DNA of 64,000 nt from Desulfobulbus propionicus (GTDB taxonomy: Bacteria > Desulfobacterota > Desulfobulbia > Desulfobulbales > Desulfobulbaceae): NCBI GenBank assembly GCA_002748735.1, contig PDTC01000009.1:49331-113330 (forward strand), written 5' to 3'. How positions within the stretch are numbered: the first letter of the stretch is position 1; each line of letters opens with the position of its first letter. A model generated the notes under the pieces. The model had not been told where the DNA came from, made no database searches, and was given only the letters and a program-made list of their open reading frames with translations. This document shows positions 17,277 to 25,963 of this stretch, one piece after another. The position numbers and the translations under genes are program-made.

Positions 17277-17443
17277 TATGTCGAAGCTGTAACGAAAAAC
17301 TGCAGGTGGTCCGGCGTTGCCGCCAGGTACGCCTCAAATGCGAGGGGTGCGGCCGCGAATACCAGATCCATGAAGTCGCCGCAGAGCTTGACCAGGAAAC
17401 AGAAACCGAGCTTGCCCGATATACCTGTATTATTTACGACTAA
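17273..17443 (+). CDS. Dual CXXC motif small protein
   Basis: A 56-residue protein starting in the ATGA overlap with the pyrE stop. It carries CRSC at residues 3-6 and CEGC at residues 23-26 with basic residues between (RRCRQVRLK), a compact zinc-ribbon layout, and an acidic tail. It matches the description of the dual CXXC small (seleno)proteins common in sulfate-reducing Desulfobacterota, some of which use selenocysteine in a CXXC; here all four positions are plain Cys codons. Role unknown; a metal- or thiol-based function is likely. It is too short to be found by length-limited gene calls, but the start overlap, motif spacing and clean stop support it. Confidence 0.75.
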   Translation: MICRSCNEKLQVVRRCRQVRLKCEGCGREYQIHEVAAELDQETETELARYTCIIYD

Positions 17444-17449
17444 GCCAAA

Positions 17450-17914
17450 ATGCCAAGAATCAAGGCACATGTCCGCAGTAACAGTACCGCTGTCATTATC
17501 TGCCCCTCCTGCAACAACATCAAGACGATCGCTGCCGAAACGTTCCGTCAGAGAAGGCATCGCCTACGACTTCGCTGCCGGTGTGGTAAACAGTTTCAGA
17601 TGGAGCTGGATTTTCGGCGACACTACCGAAAACAGGACAACCTCACAGGCTACTATGCCGTCACCAACGGTATCGGTGGCGGTGTTATCCATATCCACAA
17701 CATTTCCCGGGGAGGTATGGGATTCACTGTCTCAGGCATCCATGCCATACACCTTGGCCATCTTATCGAGTTAACCTTCGAACTTAATGATAAAAAACGT
17801 ACCCGCCTGAAGAAGAACGCTATTGTCCGTTCGGTCAACGCTAATCGTATTGGTTGTGAATTTCTCGACGAGACGCCCCTGGAAAAGGCCCTGGGCTTTT
17901 ATCTCCAAACCTGA
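17450..17914 (+). CDS. PilZ-domain protein with N-terminal zinc-ribbon-like segment
   Basis: A 154-residue cytoplasmic protein. Residues about 18-50 contain CPSC and CRC around a basic stretch, like a small zinc ribbon. The PilZ c-di-GMP site follows: an Arg-rich FRRHYRKQ (RxxxR) near residue 56 and IHNISRGGMGF (NxSxxG) near residue 85. The C-terminal strands finish the PilZ barrel. It begins six bases after the dual CXXC gene, so it probably shares the pyrE transcript. PilZ proteins translate c-di-GMP levels into motility or exopolysaccharide output; the effector is unknown. Confidence 0.8.
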   Translation: MPRIKAHVRSNSTAVIICPSCNNIKTIAAETFRQRRHRLRLRCRCGKQFQMELDFRRHYRKQDNLTGYYAVTNGIGGGVIHIHNISRGGMGFTVSGIHAIHLGHLIELTFELNDKKRTRLKKNAIVRSVNANRIGCEFLDETPLEKALGFYLQT

Positions 17915-17933
17915 CACTCCCTGACGAAAAACC

Positions 17934-19463
17934 TTATTTCAACGCTGTCTGGGCAAAACGGCGCAACAACACCTGCTGTACCCGCTCCAGCAACGGCGTC
18001 AGGCTGCTGGCCCTGATGGCACTGACAGCAACACCGTCATCGCTCAGCTGACACCGCTCAGCTGCTGTCAACCTGTCGACCTTGTTGTACACTCGCAGAC
18101 AGGGTATATGATTGAGTTCCAGCTCCTTGAGGAGACTGTCCACCACCTCGGCCTGGGCCCGCCAGGCAGGGTTGGCCGCATCAATCACATGCAGGAGTAG
18201 ATCAGCCTCAAACAGCTCCTCCAGGGTGGATTCAAATGCCTTGAGCAACTCTTTAGGAAGGTTACGAATAAACCCCACAGTGTCAGTCAGGACTACCTCC
18301 AGGTCCTGGGGAAAACGCACGCGTCGGCTTGTCGGGTCCAGGGTGGCAAAGAGGAGATCCTCGGCCTGAATATCGCTCCGGGTCAGGGTATTCAACAGTG
18401 TTGACTTGCCGGCATTGGTATAGCCCACCAGGGAGATCACCGGCAGGTCGCGCTTGCGCCGCCGGGATCGACGGTGGAAGCGCTGCCGCGACACACCTTT
18501 CAGTTCCCGGGCGAGCCGGGTAATGCGGTCGTTGATCCGGCGGCGATCAATCTCCAACCGGGTTTCTCCGGGCCCCCTGGCACCAATACCGCCGGTAAGC
18601 CGCGACAGGGCGTCGTCCCGGGTGCCCAGTTGCGGCAGCAGGTATTTGAGCTGCGCCATCTCCACCTGCAACTTACCTTCTCTTGACAGCGCTCTCCGGG
18701 CAAAGATATCAAGAATCAACTGGGTACGGTCAATGACCCGAAGATCCGTATGATCTGTGACTGATCGAACCTGGGAAGGTGTCAATTCACGATCGAACAC
18801 CAGGAGGTTGGCCCCCAGGCGAAGGCTGGACAACATAATCTCCACGAGTTTACCACGGCCTATAATGTACCTGGGATGCATGCTCTTGCGCCGTTGCAGT
18901 ACACGACCCGCGACCGCGACATCTGCAGCCCTGGCCAGCTCAGCCAGCTCGTCCAGGGATGCTTCAGCCTCATATTTCGATCCAGTGGTGACACTGATGA
19001 GCAGGGCTCTGTCCTTTTGCTTCTCCACCGCACGGATCGGCCTGGAACGCACAAATTCGGCCTCAAGCGCCTCGATAAGCGCCAGACAGTTCAACTCCCT
19101 GCTCGCCGGATGAACAGGAGCGAGCTCCATCCAGTCTGCCCCGTCGCGGGGCTCTGGCACTAAATGGGCGGTATGCAGGACTCCAGGTAAACCGTCTTCG
19201 ACAGTGAGCACCGACAGCAGATCGAGACGCAGGCAGGCCAGGTCCATGATATCTTCTTCGCTAAGACCGGACCCGCCCAACACGGTACGCACACAACGCA
19301 GTCCCCGAAGGCGGCCACCAGCAGTACGAGCATACGTCAACACCGGGATGACAATACGGTCATAGTCACCAACGATCACCTTCTCGATTGCACCCGACCG
19401 GTGAATAAGGAGCCCCACTTGCCGGTTCAGCTCCAGACTGAGCTCAACCAGACGTCGGGACAC
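17934..19463 (-). CDS. hflX: GTPase HflX
   Basis: A ribosome-splitting GTPase. From GTG 19463 it is 509 residues. The glycine-rich HflX domain (IIGRGKLVEI, GGIGARGPGETRLE) precedes the G domain with GYTNAGKST, DTVGFIRNLP and NKVD. Homology clearly continues upstream of 19463: the same frame encodes GNKSGLKSKQLRALERLAQK and further residues that match the family's N-terminus, yet no ATG, GTG or TTG occurs between the asnS stop (19590) and 19463. A Shine-Dalgarno-like GAGGAG stands six bases before an ATC at 19571, so a rare ATC start (545 residues) is likely. It lies directly after asnS, in the same frame and on the same strand. Confidence 0.92.
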   Translation of the reverse strand: MSRRLVELSLELNRQVGLLIHRSGAIEKVIVGDYDRIVIPVLTYARTAGGRLRGLRCVRTVLGGSGLSEEDIMDLACLRLDLLSVLTVEDGLPGVLHTAHLVPEPRDGADWMELAPVHPASRELNCLALIEALEAEFVRSRPIRAVEKQKDRALLISVTTGSKYEAEASLDELAELARAADVAVAGRVLQRRKSMHPRYIIGRGKLVEIMLSSLRLGANLLVFDRELTPSQVRSVTDHTDLRVIDRTQLILDIFARRALSREGKLQVEMAQLKYLLPQLGTRDDALSRLTGGIGARGPGETRLEIDRRRINDRITRLARELKGVSRQRFHRRSRRRKRDLPVISLVGYTNAGKSTLLNTLTRSDIQAEDLLFATLDPTSRRVRFPQDLEVVLTDTVGFIRNLPKELLKAFESTLEELFEADLLLHVIDAANPAWRAQAEVVDSLLKELELNHIPCLRVYNKVDRLTAAERCQLSDDGVAVSAIRASSLTPLLERVQQVLLRRFAQTALK

Positions 19464-19589
19464 TTCCCGAGAGATGATCTGCTCCGGTTGAACCCGCTTT
19501 TGGGCAAGCCGTTCAAGAGCCCGTAACTGCTTGCTCTTCAGCCCGGACTTGTTGCCGACTACAGCGCCGATGATCTTCTCCTCAACGAC

Positions 19590-20963
19590 TCAGCACGGGG
19601 AACTACCCGGAGTACGGGGAAAGGGTATGACGTCACGGATGTTCTGCATACCGGTAACGAACTGTACCAGGCGTTCAAAACCCAGGCCAAAACCCGCATG
19701 AGGCACCGAACCATAGCGGCGCAGATCCAGGTACCAGTTGTACTCCTCTGTGTCCAGCCCTGCCTCGACCATGCGCTGCTCAAGCAGATCAAGACGTTCC
19801 TCGCGCTGGCTGCCACCGATAAGTTCACCGATACCAGGCACCAGAACATCCATGGCGGCAACCGTCCTGCCGCCCTCATCCAGACGCATATAAAACGGCT
19901 TGATGGTTTTGGGATAATTGGTAACAATCACCGGCCGCGCAAACGCTTTCTCGCAAAGAAAACGTTCATGCTCGGACTGTAGGTCCATGCCCCAGGTGAC
20001 AGGAAATTCGAACGCCCTGCCGCTTTTTTCGAGAATTTCGATGGCCTCATCATAGGTCATCCGGACAAAAGGCTGCTCCAGCACATCCCGAAGCCGCTTT
20101 GTGATACCTTTGGCCACGAAGCGGTTGAACAGGTCAATATCCTGGTCACACTCGGTAAGAACCGCCTCGGTCAGTGCCTTGGTCAGCGATTCCGCCAGAT
20201 CCATATTGCACTCCAGATCGCAGAAAGACATCTCCGGCTCCAGCATCCAGAATTCAGCGAGATGGCGGCTGGTGTTTGAATTCTCTGCGCGGAACGTCGG
20301 CCCAAAGGTATAGACTCGTCCCAGGGCAGCAGCGTAGATTTCTGCCTGCAACTGGCCACTGACAGTTAACCCGGCTTGCCTGCCGAAAAAATCCCGGGCA
20401 AAAGGATCATCACCGTTGAGTTCCCCTGGAGTGAGTGCCGTCACGGTAAACATCTCGCCCGCACCTTCGCAGTCAGAGGTGGTAATTACCGGTGTCTGCA
20501 CCTGAAAGAAATCTCGCTCCTTGAAAAATGTATGGATGGCATGGGTAAGCGTACTCCGTACCCTGGCAACTGCGCCAAGGGCATTGGTTCTGGGACGAAG
20601 ATGAGAAAGAGAACGGAGAAATTCGAAACTGTGGCGCTTTTTCTGCAGCGGATACGTCTCAGGATCAGCCCAGCCAACAACCCTCACCTCTTTGGCCCTG
20701 AGCTCGACTTCCTGGCCTTTGGCCGGAGATTCAACGAGCTCGCCGTGCACAGTGATGCTGCATCCGGTTGTCAGTTTCCTGATCTCTTCTTCGTAATTGG
20801 CAAGGCCACTTTCTGCTATCACTTGCAGGTTGGCCAGGCAGGAGCCGTCACCCACCTCAAGAAAGCTGAGATTCCCCGAGTCCCTGCGTGTACGTATCCA
20901 GCCATTAACAGCAAGACTCTCTCCGACAGGCTGTTCACTCAAAATCCGTTTAATGCTCTGCAT
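19590..20963 (-). CDS. asnS: Asparagine-tRNA ligase
   Basis: A 457-residue class-IIb aminoacyl-tRNA synthetase that charges tRNA-Asn. The N-terminal OB fold (residues about 15-105) starts [19 protein letters not shown]. Motif 2 is [20 protein letters not shown] and motif 3 is [13 protein letters not shown]. The AsnRS-specific acidic amino-acid pocket is consistent with Asn rather than Asp or Lys (also the long insertion after motif 2). Length is normal. AAGGAG lies about 12 bases upstream of the ATG, a little far. hflX follows in the same frame after the TGA stop. Confidence 0.95.
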   Translation of the reverse strand: MQSIKRILSEQPVGESLAVNGWIRTRRDSGNLSFLEVGDGSCLANLQVIAESGLANYEEEIRKLTTGCSITVHGELVESPAKGQEVELRAKEVRVVGWADPETYPLQKKRHSFEFLRSLSHLRPRTNALGAVARVRSTLTHAIHTFFKERDFFQVQTPVITTSDCEGAGEMFTVTALTPGELNGDDPFARDFFGRQAGLTVSGQLQAEIYAAALGRVYTFGPTFRAENSNTSRHLAEFWMLEPEMSFCDLECNMDLAESLTKALTEAVLTECDQDIDLFNRFVAKGITKRLRDVLEQPFVRMTYDEAIEILEKSGRAFEFPVTWGMDLQSEHERFLCEKAFARPVIVTNYPKTIKPFYMRLDEGGRTVAAMDVLVPGIGELIGGSQREERLDLLEQRMVEAGLDTEEYNWYLDLRRYGSVPHAGFGLGFERLVQFVTGMQNIRDVIPFPRTPGSSPC

Positions 20964-21655
20964 AAATCAAAAGTACTCCTTGTTACAGTTAGCTCTCAAG
21001 GTATTCACCAAAGACGCGTCAACCCCTGGAGCCTTCACGATCAGGTACAGGAAGACAACCCGGAAAAGCTCAAAACGCTGCTCTATGCCCATCCGCCACC
21101 GCACATCATGCACGTCATGAGAACAGCTGGACTGTTCCGTGACCAAGAAAGAGCCGGTAAGCAGCCTTTTTTCTTTAACAGCGTTGTGTTGAGGGGCTGC
21201 TGGCCAGTGTACAGCAACGTGGTCCTCTTGAGTTCATCCAGCTCAAGCACCTGAACAAACCGCCGAGGGGTATCCTCAGCAGATCTTCAACAACCTGACC
21301 AAGGGTAAGTAAGACGACAAAAAAGGCAGGCCTACGGCTTCAGATTATCCTCTTCAGGCCTATCGTGCAAGATTTTACTTCGTCTCGCTTAACTTCCCAA
21401 CATGTCAAAAAAACGGTCAGACAGGACTGCCATTGATCACGCCGCACAGTCATCAGCACTGCCGGAAGGTTGCCGTTGCCATGGTGAGATCGATGAGCAA
21501 AAAAATCCGTGCATTTAGTGAATGACACCGCTAAAACAGAGCCATTGAAATACTCGCAGATCATGGTCAGCATTGCCTGAGCCTGCCGGATCATCAAACA
21601 CCCCCTGTTGACGTTACCCCCAAACACCATGATGGACAAAAACCAGCCCGGTTTC
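20964..21655. other. Intergenic region, possibly a degraded gene
   Basis: About 690 bases between divergent asnS and the cytochrome gene. On the plus strand, fragments in different frames look faintly protein-like (for example LLASVQQRGPLEF near 21200 and IFNNLTKGK near 21285) but no frame is intact and I cannot name a family. A pair of AGGCCT repeats lies near 21325-21360. No RNA gene seen. Confidence 0.35.
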
Positions 21656-23068
21656 ATGAAATACTTTTCACGTACTACCGCCTCAGTTCTTCTGGCCTGT
21701 CATTGGCTCTGTTCTCCAGACGTCTTTGCCGCCGGCGGTCACGAACAGATCACCGGTCCATTCATCGACGCCCAGGCAGTGACACTGCAATGCCTGGGCT
21801 GTCACGCCCAACAAGGTGAGGATATTCTCCGATCCAGTCACTGGACCTGGCAACGCCACAGGATCATCAACAACACTGAGCAGGTGTACAGCAAAAAGGA
21901 TGGGCTGACGACCTTTGCCATTACCGCCTCCACCAACCCCGAGCAGTGCATGAACTGCCACATCAGCATCAACCGGCAACCCCTACACGTTGCCCCTGGC
22001 TCACCTGTCCATGTGGACTGTCTGGTCTGTCATGACACCACTGGCACCTATCGCCGTGACAACGGAAGCCCGGCTGTCGGTCTTGACCTGCCACACATTG
22101 CCCGTCACGTGGGCCGCCCCTCCCCTGCCAACTGCAGCAGCTGTCACAGTGGCAGATGTGGCTTGCCCGGCAGCAACTCCCATGGCAATCTTGAGCCGGA
22201 TGTTCATTTCACCGCGTCCGGCGGGTCTCTCACCTGCCAGGACTGCCACTCTTCTGCGGGCAGCCATGCTTTTTCCCGGCAGCTCACCAGCGGGGTCAAC
22301 TCCCAGCGAACAACGGCCTGCGCCACCTGTCACGGCTACACGTGCCACCGGCAGCCACAGCTGAATCGACATGCCGAGGTTATCGATTGCCGTACCTGTC
22401 ATATTCCTACCTATGCGGCAGTGAATCCGTCAGTAGTCAACTGGAACTGGCTCTCCAAAGAGATGGGAGACCTCTCTCGCCACAGCAATGGTGCGATGGA
22501 GGCGGTACTCGACACCAGTGGACTCATCGTCGCCACAGATTTGGTGCCCCAGTACCTCTGGGATGATGGAGGGGAAACGCTGTATCAGCGAGGCGACAAG
22601 ATCGACCCTGGCCGTCCGGTCCTACTGCTGGGCCCGACAAAACGAACCCTGCACGCAAAGATAGCACCTTTTACCATAAGTTACGGCACTCAACCCTACG
22701 ATACAAAGTACCGGTATCTCATAAGTCCAAAACTCACTGACAAGAAAGGCGAATATTTTATGGACAACTGGGAGGATGCTGCCAGGACAGGCATGCAGGG
22801 GTTACGCCTGCCGTTCAGCGGCGACTACGCCTTTACCACCACCATTACCTACCAGCCGATTACTCATGGTGTACGCCCTGCTGCCGAGGCGCTCGACTGC
22901 ATGGCCTGCCACGGGGCGGCCTCGCGGATGAACTGGAAGCGACTGGGATATGAGGCAGACCCATGGGCAACATCTGAGCCGCCACCACCAGCAAGCAGGA
23001 ACACGGAGGAAAGGCAGCCTGCCAACATCGAAGAAACCGTGCTGCCCGAAGGATTCTCTGGCGGATAA
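21656..23068 (+). CDS. Octahaem c-type cytochrome, tetrathionate reductase family
   Basis: A 470-residue periplasmic multihaem cytochrome. A signal peptide (about 25 residues, ending VFA-A) precedes eight CXXCH motifs: CLGCH, CMNCH, CLVCH, CSSCH, CQDCH, CATCH, CRTCH and CMACH. The context CLVCHDTTGTYRR and SSHWTWQ is diagnostic of the octahaem tetrathionate-reductase (OTR) family, which reduces tetrathionate, nitrite or hydroxylamine in vitro. Shewanella OTR uses a Lys-ligated CXXCK at one haem; here all eight appear to be CXXCH. The proline-rich C-terminal 40 residues are an extension. Start 21656 gives the best signal peptide; 21629 and TTG 21608 are alternatives. It stands alone, with the nuclease gene convergent seven bases later. 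Confidence 0.85.
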   Translation: MKYFSRTTASVLLACHWLCSPDVFAAGGHEQITGPFIDAQAVTLQCLGCHAQQGEDILRSSHWTWQRHRIINNTEQVYSKKDGLTTFAITASTNPEQCMNCHISINRQPLHVAPGSPVHVDCLVCHDTTGTYRRDNGSPAVGLDLPHIARHVGRPSPANCSSCHSGRCGLPGSNSHGNLEPDVHFTASGGSLTCQDCHSSAGSHAFSRQLTSGVNSQRTTACATCHGYTCHRQPQLNRHAEVIDCRTCHIPTYAAVNPSVVNWNWLSKEMGDLSRHSNGAMEAVLDTSGLIVATDLVPQYLWDDGGETLYQRGDKIDPGRPVLLLGPTKRTLHAKIAPFTISYGTQPYDTKYRYLISPKLTDKKGEYFMDNWEDAARTGMQGLRLPFSGDYAFTTTITYQPITHGVRPAAEALDCMACHGAASRMNWKRLGYEADPWATSEPPPPASRNTEERQPANIEETVLPEGFSGG

Positions 23069-23074
23069 GGGGCT

Positions 23075-23575
23075 TCACCGGCGCCTTCGTTTCCAGACCC
23101 AAGGCGCCACCGAGCTGTCAGAGGCCCAGACCCCGATCCCGCGCTGCCGGGCCTCTTGCTCCAGCCCGGCAAGCTCCTGGCACAAAGGCTTTTCTTTACA
23201 ATACCTTGGATACACCCAGGCGAGACCGGCGGCAACCAGCTCCCGATTCACCAGCATGCCGTCCACAGAGACCAGGGCAACGACCCGCCCATAATGATCG
23301 TGATCCATGGGTCGCACCACCACCCGACGCCGCCAGACAAGGCCATTGAGCCGACTGCGGGCCCGTGCACTGAAAGGCTGGTCATACTCTGGAGCATCAA
23401 TACCGTAAAGGCGTACCTCTCGGGACCTCCCTGCCTGCTCAATCGTCAGACTGTCACCGTCTCGTACTCTGGTAACTTTTCCCTGCCAGGCATTTCCCTT
23501 TTCAGGCCAACAGACAAACAACACGCCGATCAAGAGAACTATATACTGCCTTAGCAGTACCATGTTCTTGTTCAT
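23075..23575 (-). CDS. Thermonuclease-family secreted nuclease
   Basis: A 166-residue exported protein of the staphylococcal-nuclease fold. The signal peptide spans about residues 1-28. The domain starts WQGKVTRVRDGDSLTI, followed by VRLYGIDAPE (the Arg, Asp and neighbouring catalytic pattern), HYGRVVALV and a C-terminal AGLAWVYPRYC. The Arg/Glu set typical of active SNase members is mostly present (RLYGIDAPE, YGR). It is convergent with the cytochrome gene. Start 23575 is preferred because the upstream 16 codons would put the signal peptide too far in. It probably degrades nucleic acid outside the cytoplasm. Confidence 0.85.
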   Translation of the reverse strand: MNKNMVLLRQYIVLLIGVLFVCWPEKGNAWQGKVTRVRDGDSLTIEQAGRSREVRLYGIDAPEYDQPFSARARSRLNGLVWRRRVVVRPMDHDHYGRVVALVSVDGMLVNRELVAAGLAWVYPRYCKEKPLCQELAGLEQEARQRGIGVWASDSSVAPWVWKRRRR

Positions 23576-23736
23576 TATCTTTTCCACTGGCAAAACTGCT
23601 ACGTCAAAAAAATGACACGTCATACCAATGCTCCTTGCCGTTGATCACCATTCTATGGTATTCTAGTATGCGTACCAAATTTTTACCAGTAATCAGACGG
23701 TAGACAACGCCTCGTCACCAAGGCAAAACTTTTCCC

Positions 23737-24237
23737 ATGAACCCCGAAAATATTCCAGGCAGAAGACTCACAGAACATGAAGAAAAGACCAGGGATCTCA
23801 TCCTGACGCTTCCCCTGTTCGACAGCTTCAAGATGGACGACCTGGACATCCTGTCCAAGCACATGAACTTTGCTGAAATACTTCGAGGAGAATACCTGTT
23901 CAAGGAGGGCGACAAAGGGGATTATATGTGCTTTGTTGTTCGAGGACTCCTCGACATCATGAAAAAAACCACGTCCGGTGATTTTCGTGTCATTGCGCGG
24001 ATGGGTAAGGGTGCAACCATTGGTGAGATGTCCATTATCGACAAGTCGCCCCGATCTGCCTCGGTGCTTGCCCGGCAACCATCAGTCGTCATCATTTTGA
24101 CAAAAAAAGGTTTTGAAATTCTCACACAACACCACCCTTCCCTGGGTGTTACTCTTCTCAAAAAAATCATGCGTCTTTTAAGCTTGAACATGAGACGGAC
24201 CTCAAGTCACCTCGCCGAGTTCATGCCCACCACATAA
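23737..24237 (+). CDS. Cyclic-nucleotide-binding-domain protein
   Basis: A 166-residue single-domain protein of the Crp/PKA-regulatory type. The beta-barrel carries GEYLFKEGDKGDYMCFVVRG and the phosphate-binding cassette GATIGEMSIIDKSPRSASV, which keeps the conserved Glu and Arg-Ser of cNMP binders. No DNA-binding helix-turn-helix follows. Its stop lies two bases before the sigma-54 activator gene, which itself lacks a regulatory domain. I infer that it is the detached regulatory subunit of that activator, reporting cAMP, c-di-GMP-like or another ligand. Confidence 0.8.
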   Translation: MNPENIPGRRLTEHEEKTRDLILTLPLFDSFKMDDLDILSKHMNFAEILRGEYLFKEGDKGDYMCFVVRGLLDIMKKTTSGDFRVIARMGKGATIGEMSIIDKSPRSASVLARQPSVVIILTKKGFEILTQHHPSLGVTLLKKIMRLLSLNMRRTSSHLAEFMPTT

Positions 24238-24239
24238 CT

Positions 24240-25316
24240 ATGGCAAAAGACTCTTTTCACAACCTCATAGGTCGTAGCGAAAACATGCAGCAACTGTTCT
24301 CGCTGCTGGGTAAACTGGCTGCAGACGACCTGAGCACCGTGCTTATCCATGGGGAATCAGGCACCGGCAAAGAACTTGTTGCCAAGGCCATCCATGCCCG
24401 CAGCCCGAGAAAGGGAAATAATTTTGTTCCGGTGAATTGCGCGGCTATCCCTGAGGATTTGCTGGAAAGCGAGCTTTTTGGTTATACCAAGGGGGCTTTC
24501 ACCGGAGCCGCCAGCACCAAAATCGGCCGGATTGAGTATGCTGACGGCGGGACCCTCTTCCTCGACGAGATCGGCGACATGAAGCCGATCCTTCAGGCCA
24601 AACTGCTCAGAGTCTTGCAGGAAAGAGAATTTGAGCCAGTGGGCGGCCTCAAGCCTACGCCTGTGGATGTCCGCGTCATTGCGGCCACGCACCGTGACCT
24701 CGAAGCCATGGTCAACCAGGGCAAGTTTCGCGAGGATCTTTACTACCGGCTCAGCGTCATCCCGGTCATTATTCCTCCGCTCAGGAAACGACGCGAGGAT
24801 ATCCCGTTACTCGTTGATCACTTTATAAAAGAATTGGCCCGGGTGAAGAAAAAACCGCTACAGGGGTTCGATCTGGCAGCCATGCAGACCCTGACCACCT
24901 GCGAGTGGCGGGGCAACGTTCGCGAGCTGGAGAACCTGGTCCAGCACATGACCATCCTTCACGGCGGCTCAACGGTGAGCCATGCCGATCTTCCGGAAAA
25001 GTACCGCACAGGCGGAAGAGACCGGGGCAGCACAAAAGTGGCAAAAGAGCAAGCGCCACGTTCCGGCAATGTCTCCGGCCCGGAACAGCTCATGCTCTTT
25101 TCCGGACCGGCAGCACGCTCACAGGAGGTATGGTCAGACGATGGGGTCGACTTCAATGACCTCGTCAATGACTTTGAAACCCAGCTGATCGTGCAGGCCT
25201 TGAAAACCACTAAGGGAAACAAGAAGGAGGCAGCACGCATTCTCAACCTCAAACGCACCACCCTGCTGGAAAAAATCAAGAAAAAGGAACTCCAGAACAT
25301 CTGGCAGGACGACTGA
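24240..25316 (+). CDS. Sigma-54-dependent activator, FlrA/FleQ-like
   Basis: A 358-residue bacterial enhancer-binding protein that starts directly with the AAA+ domain: Walker A GESGTGKE, the sigma-54 contact loop GAFTGAA, Walker B GGTLFLDEIGD, and Arg fingers near ATHRDLEAM/FREDLYYRLSV. The C-terminus has a Fis-type helix-turn-helix, EAARILNLKRTTLLEKIKKK, very like the end of flagellar master regulators FlrA and FleQ. No receiver or REC-like N-terminal domain exists; regulation may come from the adjacent cNMP-binding protein (two-base spacing). The sigma-54 promoters at 28029, 30714 and 34727 are its natural targets. Confidence 0.9.
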   Translation: MAKDSFHNLIGRSENMQQLFSLLGKLAADDLSTVLIHGESGTGKELVAKAIHARSPRKGNNFVPVNCAAIPEDLLESELFGYTKGAFTGAASTKIGRIEYADGGTLFLDEIGDMKPILQAKLLRVLQEREFEPVGGLKPTPVDVRVIAATHRDLEAMVNQGKFREDLYYRLSVIPVIIPPLRKRREDIPLLVDHFIKELARVKKKPLQGFDLAAMQTLTTCEWRGNVRELENLVQHMTILHGGSTVSHADLPEKYRTGGRDRGSTKVAKEQAPRSGNVSGPEQLMLFSGPAARSQEVWSDDGVDFNDLVNDFETQLIVQALKTTKGNKKEAARILNLKRTTLLEKIKKKELQNIWQDD

Positions 25317-25398
25317 TTTGCAGTACCCGGATTTCCCTCGGACTTAAAAAACGAGTCATCCCGATAGGTACGACCACGCCGGAGCGTTGTCAGGCCGT

Positions 25399-25839
25399 CT
25401 ATTGTACCATGTTGCTCTTGAGTTTCTCCCGGACATCCTCCTCAGAGGCCGGGGTAAGGAGGATATCTGCAGCGCCATACTTAACGGCCTTGATCACCGT
25501 CGCCCGTGTCCACGCCGGGCCTGCCATCACTAAAGGAGCAGAACCCCGTACTCCGCTGATTTTGATGGCCAGCCCAAACCCCAGTTCTCCGATCTCCCGC
25601 ATCACCAGAAACACCATTTTGGTGGACGGCGTCAGATGTGCACGTACACTGTCCTTGAAATTCAGTATCCTCGAGCTACATCCATGCCTCTCGAGAAGTG
25701 TCGCCAGGGTGGCGGCCTCCTCTTCATCATCACTGAAGATGAGCACGTCCGCTGAAGCACTACCTCCTGTGGGGGCATTGATCGAGAGTTTACTGGGAGC
25801 AGACAAAAAACCTCCTTTTCGTATACCAGACACGAACAT
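25399..25839 (-). CDS. Pseudo-receiver domain protein
   Basis: A 146-residue protein with a single receiver-like fold at residues about 30-146 (DVLIFSDDEEEAATLATLL, then alternating strands and helices, ending GAADILLTPASEEDV). The first acidic pair is kept, but the phospho-acceptor Asp at the end of strand 3 is replaced (MVFLVMREIG) and the conserved Lys of strand 5 is missing (LLTPAS). It should not be phosphorylated in the usual way. ATG 25839 is chosen because AGGGGG stands upstream; the frame is open further. It lies 124 bases downstream of the CheA-like gene on the same strand, so the two are probably co-transcribed. Confidence 0.65.
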   Translation of the reverse strand: MFVSGIRKGGFLSAPSKLSINAPTGGSASADVLIFSDDEEEAATLATLLERHGCSSRILNFKDSVRAHLTPSTKMVFLVMREIGELGFGLAIKISGVRGSAPLVMAGPAWTRATVIKAVKYGAADILLTPASEEDVREKLKSNMVQ

Positions 25840-25963
25840 GGCTTTCCCCCTCGTACAACCTTGCCTGTGTACTATCTTCTTTGCCTCTCTTTTTTTTCGA
25901 AAACAGCTGGTTGCTCCACCAGCCTTCGATTGCAGCAGGCGCCATTTTTTTAGGCAGAAAAGA

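Noticed and set aside
20964-21655. A small gene upstream of the octahaem cytochrome
   Set aside because: Frames are short and broken, with no start site and no family match.
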